Shown: piece by piece, positions 26,795-35,288 of the stretch
Layout: every line of letters begins with the position of its first letter
Position numbering within the stretch: position 1 is the stretch's first letter
Position numbers and translations under genes: made by a program
Assembly (NCBI GenBank): GCA_903835065.1
Contig: CAILLO010000077.1
Coordinates: forward strand, 112,621-176,620
Reading direction: 5' to 3'
Length of the DNA: 64,000 nt
DNA from: an uncultured Eubacteriales bacterium
GTDB taxonomy: Bacteria; Bacillota; Clostridia; Saccharofermentanales; UBA5734
Notes under the pieces: generated by a model
The model's database searches: none
Seen by the model: the letters and a program-made list of their open reading frames with translations, nothing else
Told to the model about the DNA's origin: nothing

Positions 26795-27778
26795 CTATTC
26801 CGCCAGCTGGCGGATCTTCCGGCTCGCCGGAAGGTCGGCGTAGAGCTCCGACAGATACGGATTGCGGCGGGTCCTGCGGATCCGGAGGACCATGTAGGCC
26901 GCCACGGCGACGTTGGCCGCCAGCGCGAGGAAGGAGACGACGAAGTACACCGTGGGGTCGTACGTCGAGTCGACGCGGAACCGTCCGGCATCCTGGAACA
27001 TCGGGAAGGTCTGCGCGAACATGCACCAGAGGGCCAGCGTCTGCGCCCGGTGCTGCAGCCAGGCGCCCTTGCCGACCGTGAACGCGCACAGGGTGGGCGC
27101 GATCAGCAGCGCGACGCCGCAGTACCAGGAGTGGTTCGGCAGGCAGTTGTAGGTGTAGGCGAAGTTCCACAGGTCGTACGCGATGATCCAGAACCAGAGC
27201 ATGTCCGGCCAGAGCATGTCGCGGCTGCCGTCCTTCTTCGTGGCCTTGCGGACGCAGATGCCGAACCAGCCCGTGATCGTGACGATGTTCAGGATGCCGG
27301 CGGCTGCGTTCATGAAGTTCCACGGTCCGCCCATCAGCAGGACGGCGGAATCGGCGGACTTGTCCATCCCGGCGATCGCGTACTGGACCCCGACCTCGAT
27401 GTCGCGGGCGCAGGCCTCGAGGATGTTGACCGCGAGGATCAGCGGCGGGAAGCAGAGGGCGATCCGGCTGTCCGAGAGGCGCCAGAACGTGCCGTCCCGC
27501 CTCGTGCCGTGCAGGTGCCGGATGAGCCAGAATCCGATACAGCCGGCCGTGGAGGAGTAGACCTTGGCCAGGTGGAACCAGTCGGTATACGTGCGGTCCG
27601 AAAGGACCGTGAACCAGAGAGCCGACAGCACGACCGGAAGCACGACGAACAAGGCGAATCCCACCCACTTGAAGCGCCGCGCGACCTCGTTGAAGGCGAA
27701 CAGCGCCGACAGGACGCAGAGCCAGACCAGCAACGACGAGACGACGGTCGCACCTTCGGCGAAATTGAACGTGAACAT
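26795..27778 (-). CDS. DUF5692 family polytopic membrane protein
   Basis: A 327-residue protein with about eight hydrophobic segments and conserved aromatic/polar blocks (WNFMNAAAGILNIVTITGWFG, YDLWNFAYTYNCLPNHSWYCG), which I recognise as the DUF5692 family. No function is known. It is the first gene of the operon with hypB, the Fe-S flavoprotein and hypA. It could be a transporter, perhaps of a metal or metabolite, or a membrane partner for electron transfer; both are guesses. GGAGGGGG precedes the ATG. Confidence 0.8.
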   Translation of the reverse strand: MFTFNFAEGATVVSSLLVWLCVLSALFAFNEVARRFKWVGFALFVVLPVVLSALWFTVLSDRTYTDWFHLAKVYSSTAGCIGFWLIRHLHGTRRDGTFWRLSDSRIALCFPPLILAVNILEACARDIEVGVQYAIAGMDKSADSAVLLMGGPWNFMNAAAGILNIVTITGWFGICVRKATKKDGSRDMLWPDMLWFWIIAYDLWNFAYTYNCLPNHSWYCGVALLIAPTLCAFTVGKGAWLQHRAQTLALWCMFAQTFPMFQDAGRFRVDSTYDPTVYFVVSFLALAANVAVAAYMVLRIRRTRRNPYLSELYADLPASRKIRQLAE

Positions 27779-27834
27779 CTTTCCCCCTCCAGTTCCTGCG
27801 GTCTCCGGCCCACCACCGGATTCGCGGTCGAATG

Positions 27835-27896
27835 TGGTCCTACCAGTTCGATTCGAGCTCCGGTTCGATTCTAGTCCCGGGTCTTGTGCGTGTCAA
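27835..27896 (-). promoter_or_regulatory. Consensus promoter and FadR-type operator for the DUF5692-hypB operon
   Basis: The minus strand reads TTGACA (27896-27891), 17 nt, TAGAAT (27873-27868). About 20 nt after the expected start lies TGGTAGGACCA (27845-27835), matching the FadR-subfamily operator TGGTnnnACCA. Confidence 0.8.
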
Positions 27897-27910
27897 TGAA
27901 ATCACTTCGA

Positions 27911-27937
27911 ATGCTTAATAAAGGCGCTTTTAAGCAT
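27911..27937. repeat. Inverted repeat between the divergent promoters
   Basis: ATGCTTAA and TTAAGCAT (8 bp each) separated by 11 nt, midway between the two promoters. It could be a site for a second regulator or a cruciform. Confidence 0.5.
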
Positions 27938-27943
27938 GTCGTC

Positions 27944-27999
27944 TTGCGAGATTCCATCGTCCAGTGGTAGAATCCCTATCGTGGTATCTGGTTGAACCA
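27944..27999 (+). promoter_or_regulatory. Promoter and FadR-type operator for the GntR gene
   Basis: TTGCGA (27944-27949), 18 nt, TAGAAT (27968-27973), followed by TGGTTGAACCA (27989-27999), a second copy of TGGTnnnACCA near the expected start point. It mirrors the divergent operon's arrangement. Confidence 0.75.
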
Positions 28000-28024
28000 A
28001 TAACAGTTCCCATGGAGGTGCCTC

Positions 28025-28729
28025 ATGGAATTCTCCCGGCTCAGCGCCCCGACCCTGAAGGAACTCTTCGTCAAGCAGCTCGAATCCATGATCCTCTCGG
28101 GCCGGCTGCCGGTGGGCACCCGTCTTCCGCCCGAGCGGGACCTGGCGGACTCCATGCAGGTCAGCCGCGCCGTCGTCAATTCGGGCGTCGTCGAACTGGC
28201 GCGCAAGGGCTTCCTCACGATCAGGCCCCGCAGCGGCACGTTCGTCGCGGACTACCGCCGCTTCGGGACAATGGAGACCTTCATCTCCATCGTGTCGTAC
28301 AACGGTGGCATGCTGGGGCGCGACGAGATCCGGTCCGTCCTCGAGCTGCGGCGCGCGCTCGACACGCTGGCGATCGAGCTCTGCGCCACTCGGATCACGG
28401 ACGAGGAGATCGGGCGCCTCCGCACCGCCGTCGATGCGGTCGGCCGGGCGAAGGACGCGGAGGAGGCCGTGGATCAAGCCTTCTCGTTCCAGCACCAGCT
28501 CGCCCTCTACTCCGGGAACACGCTGATCCCGGTGATCTTCAGTTCCTTCAAGTCGTTGACCCGGACGCTCTGGCTGCGCTTCTGCGCCCTCTACGGCATC
28601 GCGGCGCTGCACGGGAACACCGGCCGCCTCTGCGCGTTCCTGGAGGACCGGGATTTCGCAGGCGCGGTCCGCTGCCTCGACGAGACGCTGCGGGACAGCA
28701 TCGAAGGCGAACGACAGATCTACTACTGA
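28025..28729 (+). CDS. FadR-subfamily GntR transcriptional regulator
   Basis: A 234-residue protein with an N-terminal winged helix (SGRLPVGTRLPPERDLADSMQVSRAVV, LARKGFLTIRPRSGTFV) and an all-helical FCD effector domain (LELRRALDTLAIELCA), in which acidic/His residues usually hold a metal ion and a carboxylate ligand. It is divergent from DUF5692-hypB-oxidoreductase-hypA and has matching operators at both promoters, so it most likely controls both. The FadR type suggests a small organic acid as signal. Confidence 0.9.
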   Translation: MEFSRLSAPTLKELFVKQLESMILSGRLPVGTRLPPERDLADSMQVSRAVVNSGVVELARKGFLTIRPRSGTFVADYRRFGTMETFISIVSYNGGMLGRDEIRSVLELRRALDTLAIELCATRITDEEIGRLRTAVDAVGRAKDAEEAVDQAFSFQHQLALYSGNTLIPVIFSSFKSLTRTLWLRFCALYGIAALHGNTGRLCAFLEDRDFAGAVRCLDETLRDSIEGERQIYY

Positions 28730-28857
28730 CGGAAGGTGCGCCGGGGGCGCCGTAAGCTTCAACGGACCGTATCGCGCCGTTCTCGACGCTCCCCCGCTGT
28801 CTGCTCCCGCAGCCAGCGTCCGCGTTGAACGCGCTGTAGGAACTGGTGCGCCAGGGC

Positions 28858-28886
28858 TTTACAGAACATATGTTCGGGTTTATAAT
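28858..28886 (+). promoter_or_regulatory. SOS promoter of dinB with LexA box
   Basis: TTTACA, 17 nt, TATAAT. The spacer carries AGAACATATGTTCG (28863-28876), one base from the Gram-positive LexA site CGAAC-N4-GTTCG. Confidence 0.85.
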
Positions 28887-28978
28887 GAGGACGTAGAGCC
28901 AGTGGATTCAACGAGAGAAGGCCGCGTCCCGCAGTCCCCCTGCGAGCGAGCGGCTTTCCGCATCGAGGAGGGGCTTTC

Positions 28979-30292
28979 ATGGCGACCGATGCGTCTTCGC
29001 TCGACCTGTTCCAGAGGACCGGCGCCCCGTCCGGCCCGCCGGCCTCCGACCGCGCGATCCTGCACTGCGACCTGAACAACTTCTACGCCTCGGTCGAGTG
29101 CCTCTACCGGCCCGAGCTCCGCGACAAGCCCGTCGTGGTCTGCGGGAACCCCGAGAAGCGGCACGGGATCGTGCTGGCCAAGAACATGCTGGCCAAGCGC
29201 TGCGGGATCAAGACCGGCGAGGCGATCTGGCAGGCCCAGTCCAAGTGCCCCACGCTGGTGCTCGTGAAGCCCGACTTCACGAAGTACCTCGAGTTCTCCC
29301 GCCTCGCCCGCTCCGTCTACGAGGACTACACGGACAAGATCGAGCCCTACGGGATCGACGAGTGCTGGCTGGACGTCTCCGGCAGCGTCCGCCTGCTCGG
29401 CGGCGCGGAGTCCCTCGCGGACCGGATCCGCGAGCGGATCCGGTCCGAGCTCGGCGTGACCGTCTCCGTGGGCGTCTCCTGGAACAAGGTCTTCGCCAAG
29501 CTCGGCAGCGACCTGAAGAAGCCGGACGCCACGACCGCGATCACCCGCGAGAACTTCCACGAGAAGGTCTGGCCCCTGCCCGTCGAGGAGCTCCTGTTCG
29601 TCGGGCGCAGCACCTCCGCGAAACTCCACGGCATCGGGATCGACACGATCGGCCGCCTGGCGCGCCTCGAGCCCGCCTTCCTGCGCGGCTTCCTGGGCAA
29701 ATGGGGCGAGTACCTCTGGTACTTCGCGAACGGATACGACGCGGCCCCCGTCGAGCGCGCCGGCGTCGAGGTGCCCGTCAAGGGCGTCGGGAACAGCATG
29801 ACGACCCCGCGCGATATCCTGACCGAAGAAGACGCCCGGATCGTCTTCCAGGTCCTCGCCGAGAGCGTCGCCGAGCGCCTGCGCGACCACGGCATGCGCG
29901 GCCGCACGGTCCAGATCTACGTGCGCGACACGGGGCTGTTCTCGATCGACCGCCAGCTGCAGCTCCCCTCCCCGACCTTCCTCTCCACGGAGATCTGCGC
30001 GGCGTCGATGCGCCTCCTGCTGGAGAGCTGGACGCCGGGCAAGTCCCTCCGTTCCCTCGGCGTCCGGGTGACCGGCCTCACGCTTCCCGGCCTGCCGCTC
30101 CAGCTCTCCTTCCTGGAGCAGGAGGCCGCCCGCAGCCGCCTCGAGAATCTCGAAGGCACGATCGACGACCTGCGTCGCCGCTTCGGGCACTACTCCGTCC
30201 AGCGCGCCCTGCTGCTCAAGGACCGCGGACTCAATGCCAACCCGATCGAGGAGAACATCATCTACCCATGCGCAAGGTATTCCTCCACGTGA
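28979..30292 (+). CDS. dinB: DNA polymerase IV (Y-family)
   Basis: A 437-residue translesion polymerase. The palm carries the catalytic Asp31 in LHCDLNNFYASVE and the acidic pair in YGIDECWLDVSGS; a finger motif (VVVCGNPEKRHGIVLAKN), helix-hairpin-helix region and little finger follow. The C-terminus ends with the clostridial variant NPIEENIIYP. The ATG at 28979 follows GAGGAGGGG. The LexA box in its promoter indicates induction by DNA damage. Its 3' end overlaps a small downstream gene. Confidence 0.95.
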   Translation: MATDASSLDLFQRTGAPSGPPASDRAILHCDLNNFYASVECLYRPELRDKPVVVCGNPEKRHGIVLAKNMLAKRCGIKTGEAIWQAQSKCPTLVLVKPDFTKYLEFSRLARSVYEDYTDKIEPYGIDECWLDVSGSVRLLGGAESLADRIRERIRSELGVTVSVGVSWNKVFAKLGSDLKKPDATTAITRENFHEKVWPLPVEELLFVGRSTSAKLHGIGIDTIGRLARLEPAFLRGFLGKWGEYLWYFANGYDAAPVERAGVEVPVKGVGNSMTTPRDILTEEDARIVFQVLAESVAERLRDHGMRGRTVQIYVRDTGLFSIDRQLQLPSPTFLSTEICAASMRLLLESWTPGKSLRSLGVRVTGLTLPGLPLQLSFLEQEAARSRLENLEGTIDDLRRRFGHYSVQRALLLKDRGLNANPIEENIIYPCARYSST

Positions 30293-30501
30293 ACTGCGAG
30301 TTCGAACCGGACGGCGAGGTCCGCCCGGTGAACTTCCTCTGGGAGGACGGCCGACGCTACGACGTCGATCGAATCCTCGACCGGCGGCGCACCGTGAGCT
30401 TCAAGGTCGGCGGACAGGGCATCTGCTACACCTGCCGGGTGCTCGACCGCACGCTCCGGCTGTTCCGCGAGGGCGACCGGTGGTACCTGGAGGCGCCGTA
30501 G
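30268..30501 (+). CDS. Small conserved protein encoded overlapping the dinB end
   Basis: A 77-residue protein starting MRKVFLHVNCEFEPDGEVRP, with a compact beta-rich pattern (FLWEDGRRYDVDRILDRR, GGQGICYTCRVLDR, LFREGDRWYLEAP). It overlaps dinB by 25 nt in another frame. Small proteins with a YxVDRxLD...GGxGxxYxCR pattern commonly follow dinB in Firmicutes, so it is probably part of the same SOS unit. Function is unknown. It is hidden in the track inside a longer shadow frame. Confidence 0.75.
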   Translation: MRKVFLHVNCEFEPDGEVRPVNFLWEDGRRYDVDRILDRRRTVSFKVGGQGICYTCRVLDRTLRLFREGDRWYLEAP

Positions 30502-30543
30502 GGCGAGGCCCGGCGAGCCTCGGCACGGTGCACGCACGGAAAA

Positions 30544-30564
30544 GGGCGCCCCCTCGGGGCGCCC
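30544..30564. terminator. GC-rich hairpin between convergent genes
   Basis: GGGCGCCCC, CTC loop, GGGGCGCCC. No T-run follows on the plus strand; AAAA precedes it, giving TTTT on the minus strand after glgP. Confidence 0.6.
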
Positions 30565-30595
30565 TCCGCGTCGTCCGGAAGGGGAAGTCTCCGCG

Positions 30596-32983
30596 TCAGT
30601 CAAGGAAGTGCGCGGGCGTCCGCTCGATCTCCCAGATCTCCGAGGCGTAGTCGGCGATGGTGCGGTCCGAGCTGAAGCGGCCGGACGCACAGATGTTGCG
30701 CCAGCACATGGCGGCCCAGCCCAGGCGGTCCTTGTAGGCGACCGCGGCCTGGTCGTGGACCTTCCGGTAGTCCTCGAAATCGCCGAGCACGTAGTACACG
30801 TCGGCCGGCTGCCAGTTGACGCCGTAGAGCAGCGACGCCTGGAGTTCGTGGAACATGCCCGTGCCGCCGTCGTCCAGCGTCCCGTCGGTCAGGGCGTCCA
30901 CGGCGCGCTGAAGGCCCGGGACGTTGTGGTACTGCCACTTCGGGTCGTACACGGAGCGGATGCCGGGGAAGTGCTCGACGCGGGCGCCGAACACGAAGAC
31001 GTTCTTCTCCCCGACGGCCTCGACGATCTCGACGTTCGCGCCGTCGAAGGTGCCGAGGGTCAGGGCGCCGTTCATCATGAACTTCATGTTGCTCGTGCCC
31101 GAGGCCTCGGTGCCGGCCGTCGAGATCTGCTCGGACAGGTCGGCCGCGGGAATGATCCGGGCGGCGGCGCTGACGTTGTAGTCGTGGATGAACAGGACCT
31201 TGATGCGGCCGCGCACGTCGGGGTCGCCATCGACCAGCCGGGCGATCTCGTTGATGAACTTGATCGTCGCCTTGGCGCGGAAGTATCCGGGCGCGGCCTT
31301 GCCGCCGAAGAGGAACGTGCGGGGGACGAAGTCGGCCTTGGGGTCCGCCTTCAGACGGAAGTAGAGGTCGAGGATGTAGAGCGCGTTGAGCAGCTGGCGC
31401 TTGTACTCGTGCATGCGCTTGACCTGGATGTCGAAGATCGAGTCGGGGTCGACGACGACGCCCTCGCGGGCGAGGAGGAACTCGGCCAGGCGCTTCTTCT
31501 GGACCACCTTGACGGCCAGGAGCTCCTTGAGGACCTTCTTGTCGGTCGCGTGGACGGCCAGAACGGACAGCCGGTCGAGGTCGCGCACCCACTCGTCGCT
31601 GCCGGCGAGGCGGGTCAGCAACGCGGACAGCTCGGGGTTGCACACGCGCAGCCAGCGACGGGGGGTCACGCCGTTGGTCTTGTTGTTGAAGCGCTCCGGG
31701 AAGACGCCGTACCAATCCTGCAGCGTCTGCTCCTTGAGAATCCGGGTGTGGATCGCGGCGACGCCGTTGACCGAACGCGAGGCGTAGATCGCGAGCCAGG
31801 CCATGCGGATGCGGCCGTCACCGATCGGGGCCATGCGCGCGATCCGGTCCTGCGGCAGCCCGCGGGCGGTCATGTCGGCGCGGAACCGGGCGTCGACCTG
31901 CTCCACCATGGCGTAGACGTCGGGCAGCAGGACGCAGAAGAGGTTGATGTCCCAGCTTTCGAGCGCCTCGGCCATGATCGTGTGGTTGGTGTAGGCGAAG
32001 ATCGCGTTGGCCATGCGGAAGGCCTCCGCGAAATCCAGTCCGCAGTCCTCGGTCATGATCCGCAGGAATTCGGGGATCGCGACGACCGGGTGCGTATCGT
32101 TGAGCTGGATGCGGTTGTACTTCTCGAAGCCCGCCACGGAGCCGTCGTGGGCGTCGCGGTACTTCCGGACGAGGTCGCGCAGGGTCGCGGCGGTGAAGAA
32201 GTACTGCTGGCGCAGGCGGAGCAGTTTGCCTTCGTGCGTCGAGTCGTTCGGGTAGATCACGCGGCCGATGTCGCTGATCCGGTTGCGCTGCAGGATCGCG
32301 TCGTCGTAGCGCTGCGCGTTGAAGAGCACGAAGTCGAAATCCTGGAGGGGTTCTGGTCTCCACAGGCGCAGCGTGTTGACGTTGCGGGTGCCGTAGCCCG
32401 TGATCGGCATGTCGTGGGGGACCGCCCAGAGCGATACGTCGGGGAACTCGACCAGCACCTTCTCCTCGTCGCGGCGGATCAGCCAGGGGTAGCCCTTCTC
32501 AAGCCAGGGGTCTGGGGTCTCCTTCTGGAAGCCGTCGACGATCGTCTGCTTGAAGAGGCCGTAGCGGTAGAGGATCCCGTACCCGGTCACGGGCAGGTCG
32601 CGCGTGGCGGAGGAATCGAGGAAGCAGGCGGCAAGACGGCCGAGGCCGCCGTTGCCGAGCGCGGCGTCGGTTTCGGCCTCCTCGATCGCGGAGAGGTCCT
32701 GACCGAGTTCGGCGAGGGCCGTCTTCGCCTCGTCGTAGAGGCCGAGGTTCACGAGGTTGTTGACCAGCGCGCGCCCCTCGAGGAATTCGGCGGACAGGTA
32801 GTGCGCCTGACGCGTGGTGGCATACGATTCCCTCGTCTTCTGCCAGTCCTCCCCGATCCGGGCCATCACGGCGCGGGACAGGGCCATCCAGTATTCGAAC
32901 GGCGTCGCTTCGGCCGGACCCCGTCCCGCCTCGGCGGTGAGAAAGAGCCGGATATCCGCGCTGAGCGCCTTGCTACGGTCCAT
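30596..32983 (-). CDS. glgP: Glycogen/starch phosphorylase
   Basis: A 795-residue GT35 alpha-glucan phosphorylase releasing glucose-1-phosphate from glycogen or maltodextrin. It has the glycan-site block QLNDTHPVVAIPE, the N-terminal GNGGLGRLAACFLDS, and the PLP lysine in GTSNMKFMMNGALTLG. Of three close ATGs, the last (32983, MDRSKALSAD) has the best spacing from GGAGG. A LacI/MalR-like operator overlaps its promoter, which fits control by maltodextrin supply. A WYL regulator gene lies directly upstream on the same strand. Confidence 0.96.
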   Translation of the reverse strand: MDRSKALSADIRLFLTAEAGRGPAEATPFEYWMALSRAVMARIGEDWQKTRESYATTRQAHYLSAEFLEGRALVNNLVNLGLYDEAKTALAELGQDLSAIEEAETDAALGNGGLGRLAACFLDSSATRDLPVTGYGILYRYGLFKQTIVDGFQKETPDPWLEKGYPWLIRRDEEKVLVEFPDVSLWAVPHDMPITGYGTRNVNTLRLWRPEPLQDFDFVLFNAQRYDDAILQRNRISDIGRVIYPNDSTHEGKLLRLRQQYFFTAATLRDLVRKYRDAHDGSVAGFEKYNRIQLNDTHPVVAIPEFLRIMTEDCGLDFAEAFRMANAIFAYTNHTIMAEALESWDINLFCVLLPDVYAMVEQVDARFRADMTARGLPQDRIARMAPIGDGRIRMAWLAIYASRSVNGVAAIHTRILKEQTLQDWYGVFPERFNNKTNGVTPRRWLRVCNPELSALLTRLAGSDEWVRDLDRLSVLAVHATDKKVLKELLAVKVVQKKRLAEFLLAREGVVVDPDSIFDIQVKRMHEYKRQLLNALYILDLYFRLKADPKADFVPRTFLFGGKAAPGYFRAKATIKFINEIARLVDGDPDVRGRIKVLFIHDYNVSAAARIIPAADLSEQISTAGTEASGTSNMKFMMNGALTLGTFDGANVEIVEAVGEKNVFVFGARVEHFPGIRSVYDPKWQYHNVPGLQRAVDALTDGTLDDGGTGMFHELQASLLYGVNWQPADVYYVLGDFEDYRKVHDQAAVAYKDRLGWAAMCWRNICASGRFSSDRTIADYASEIWEIERTPAHFLD

Positions 32984-33052
32984 GGACATCATTCCTCCGT
33001 CGGCCCTGCCGGACCTCCCGCCGCACGCGAGCGCCCGACGGTGCAAGGTGCA

Positions 33053-33080
33053 GGGTAACGCAAACGCTTGCCGGGGTCAA
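33053..33080 (-). promoter_or_regulatory. glgP promoter with LacI/MalR-like operator
   Basis: The minus strand reads TTGACC (33080-33075), 16 nt, TTACCC (33058-33053). The spacer contains GCAAGCGTTTGC (33071-33060), a near-perfect palindrome close to the MalR-type GCAAACGTTTGC and partly to cre. Confidence 0.6.
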
Positions 33081-33083
33081 TCG

Positions 33084-34271
33084 TCAAACCGACGACTTTT
33101 CCGGACGGGCCTCCGGGGTCCGGGGCTCGACGACCTCGAGACCGTACCGCGCCGCCATGCCCTTGATGTTGTCGACGAGGATGCCGCGGACGTCCTCGGG
33201 GCGGTCGAGGACGGCGAACTTGCCGAACGAGAGAATGTAGCGGACGAGGTCGTAGAGGCTGCCGAAGGTCGCCTTCATCTTCAGGTGCTGGGAATGCGGC
33301 CCGTTGCGGATCCACGCGTGCTCGGAGCGCTCCCCGTGGTCGGTTTCGCAAGCGTTGTACGCGAACCGGCCGAAGACCTCGAACTCCGCCTCCACCGGCG
33401 CCTCGCCGTCGGGTCCCTTGATGCCGGTGCGGGTCAGGCGCTTGTCGGCGGAGTAGCGCTCCTGGGGCGTGAAGGCGTGGTCATGCAGGACGTCGAGCGA
33501 CAGGCAGCGCATCGTGGTGATCGTGAACGGCTTGAACCGCATCGTCTTCAGGGGGGCGTCCGCACTGTGCGTCTGCACGCCGCCGAGATAGTAGGTACCC
33601 TCGCGGTAGAACACGAAGTAGGGTTCGACCTGGACGACATCCTTCACGCCCTCGCGGTCGACGTAGTGCATTCGGACAGGGTGGCAGCCGCGGATCGCCT
33701 CGGTGAGGCGCTCGACGTAGTGCCGGGTCATCGTCTCCGGGCGCGGCCGGTGCACGTTGAGGTACAGGATCTCAGGCTCGGCGACGCGGAACACGCGGCC
33801 CTCCTCGTCGATCCGGGCTTCCTCGAACTCGCGGCCCATATGCTTCTTCCGGGAGGTCTCGCTGGTGGAGAGGATGTCGTCGAGCAGGCCGAGCCAGCGC
33901 TCGCGCTCGAGCAGTTCGCCGTGTTCCGCGACGAAGGCGCGGAGCGTCCGGAGGGAGCGGAAGCCCTCCGGCGTGCGGACGCGGAATCCGGGCCCGGCGA
34001 CGGTCTCGTCAATCCAGTAGCCGCGCGACTCCTCCCACCGGATATCGCTCCCCTGGGCGCGCAGGCTCTTGAGGATCGCGTCGAGGTTGCGGACAGTGAC
34101 GTCGGCCGCCGCCGCGAGCCGCTCGCGGTTGAGGCACGGGCCGGTCCCGTCCTGTCCGCGCTCCCGGAGCGCCGCGAGCACCCGGAGACTCTTGGCCATC
34201 CGCGTGTCCGGCGCGGTTCCCTCTTCGCGCTTCCTGGCGGGACGTCCCTTCGGCCGCTTGGCGTTCGTCAT
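33084..34271 (-). CDS. WYL domain transcriptional regulator
   Basis: A 395-residue protein with an N-terminal DNA-binding region (MAKSLRVLAALRERG, LNRERLAAAADVTVRNLDAILKSLRAQG), a WYL-type sensor (VRMHYVDREGVKDVVQVEPYFVFYREGTYYLGG) and a C-terminal WCX-like extension. WYL proteins bind ligands such as nucleotides or oligomeric nucleic acids and are often repressors. ATG 34271 is favoured over the GTG at 34298 because GGGGG lies about 9 nt upstream. Its target is unknown; glgP just downstream is possible but has its own operator. Confidence 0.82.
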   Translation of the reverse strand: MTNAKRPKGRPARKREEGTAPDTRMAKSLRVLAALRERGQDGTGPCLNRERLAAAADVTVRNLDAILKSLRAQGSDIRWEESRGYWIDETVAGPGFRVRTPEGFRSLRTLRAFVAEHGELLERERWLGLLDDILSTSETSRKKHMGREFEEARIDEEGRVFRVAEPEILYLNVHRPRPETMTRHYVERLTEAIRGCHPVRMHYVDREGVKDVVQVEPYFVFYREGTYYLGGVQTHSADAPLKTMRFKPFTITTMRCLSLDVLHDHAFTPQERYSADKRLTRTGIKGPDGEAPVEAEFEVFGRFAYNACETDHGERSEHAWIRNGPHSQHLKMKATFGSLYDLVRYILSFGKFAVLDRPEDVRGILVDNIKGMAARYGLEVVEPRTPEARPEKSSV

Positions 34272-34322
34272 CGTCGCATCCCCCTGTCGGTGGCCCACAT
34301 GAACCGATTCTACACTTTACGG

Positions 34323-34328
34323 TATAAT
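34323..34328 (+). promoter_or_regulatory. -10 element of the A24 peptidase gene
   Basis: TATAAT, with a poor -35 (TGAACC) 17 nt upstream; the ATG follows about 60 nt later. Confidence 0.5.
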
Positions 34329-34387
34329 CGAGGCAACTCCGCCGCGCAGGCGGAGAGCCGCCGACGGCCCGAAAGGCAGGTACCCGG

Positions 34388-35227
34388 ATGACCCTGGACG
34401 CAGCCCTCGTCTACGCACTGCTCGGACTCTGCTCCGGAACCCTTTCGTACTTCCTGTTCCTGCGCATGCCCGAGCGCTGGATGCGTGACGTGGAGCCCGA
34501 AGGGGAGGTCGTTCCGCTGCCCTCGCCCCGCCTTCGCTTCTTCCCGCTCGGTCTGGTCTGGATCCTCGTCTGCGCCGGATTGTCGGTCCAGGCACTGGCC
34601 ACCCACGGGTCCGGCGTCGTCGCCGTGCTGTGCGCCGTCGCACTGGTCCCGCTGTCGGTCCTGTTCGCCACCGACTGCCTGACCCGGATCCTGCCGGACC
34701 AGGGCGTCGTCGCGCTGGCGGTCGTCGGAGTCGTCCTGTTCGCCCTGGACCTCGTGCCGTCCCTCGCGGGCGCCGTGCCCGGCTCCCTGTCCGCGGGCAC
34801 GCCCTGGTATCTCGAGGCGGCGAGCCGCGTCGGCGCCGGCTTGGCCGGCGGTCTGCTGCTGATCGGCGTCGGCTGGATCGGAAGCCGTCTGTTCGCCGGC
34901 GGTCGCGAGGCGATGGGGATGGGCGACGTGAAGCTCCTGGCCGCCGCAGGCCTCGTGTCCGGAATCGTCGGCCTGCTGGCCGTACTGTTGGTCGCCTTCG
35001 TGACCGGCGCCGTCTTCGCAGTCCCGGCCCTGGTCCGCAAGTACGGCCACCGCTCCGAAGAACCGGAGGAGGGGGCGGAAGCCGATGCAACCGCCGATGC
35101 CGATGCCGCGCCCGTTCCCGACGGCACCATGCCGTTCGGCCCGTTCCTCGTTCTGGGCGTGGTCGCGGTTTTGTTCTTCCAGAACGTCCTCGCAGGGATC
35201 GCCTCCTGGTATCTTTCGCTTTTCTAG
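34388..35227 (+). CDS. A24 family prepilin peptidase-like membrane protease
   Basis: A 279-residue polytopic protein. The two aspartates of A24 aspartyl proteases are visible, in LFATDCLTRILPDQ and GMGDVKLLAAAG. The N-terminal cysteine-containing methyltransferase domain of full PilD is absent, so it may only cleave. An acidic Ala/Asp loop (about 220-245) separates the last membrane segments. No pilin genes are nearby, so the substrate is unknown. It is followed 61 nt later by a CPBP protease. Confidence 0.85.
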   Translation: MTLDAALVYALLGLCSGTLSYFLFLRMPERWMRDVEPEGEVVPLPSPRLRFFPLGLVWILVCAGLSVQALATHGSGVVAVLCAVALVPLSVLFATDCLTRILPDQGVVALAVVGVVLFALDLVPSLAGAVPGSLSAGTPWYLEAASRVGAGLAGGLLLIGVGWIGSRLFAGGREAMGMGDVKLLAAAGLVSGIVGLLAVLLVAFVTGAVFAVPALVRKYGHRSEEPEEGAEADATADADAAPVPDGTMPFGPFLVLGVVAVLFFQNVLAGIASWYLSLF

Positions 35228-35288
35228 GTCCGCCCGACCGGCTCCCGAATTGGGACGGCGCTCGCCCGCCCCGGAAAGGATGTCCCGG

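Noticed and set aside
23331-26843. A 1170-residue plus-strand ORF
   Set aside because: It is antisense to hypA, the Fe-S flavoprotein and hypB, full of Arg/Asp/Val low-complexity sequence typical of GC-rich shadows, with no family motif.
27902-28762. A 286-residue minus-strand ORF over the GntR gene
   Set aside because: Shadow of the clearly recognisable FadR-type regulator; Arg/Glu/Ala-rich with no motif.
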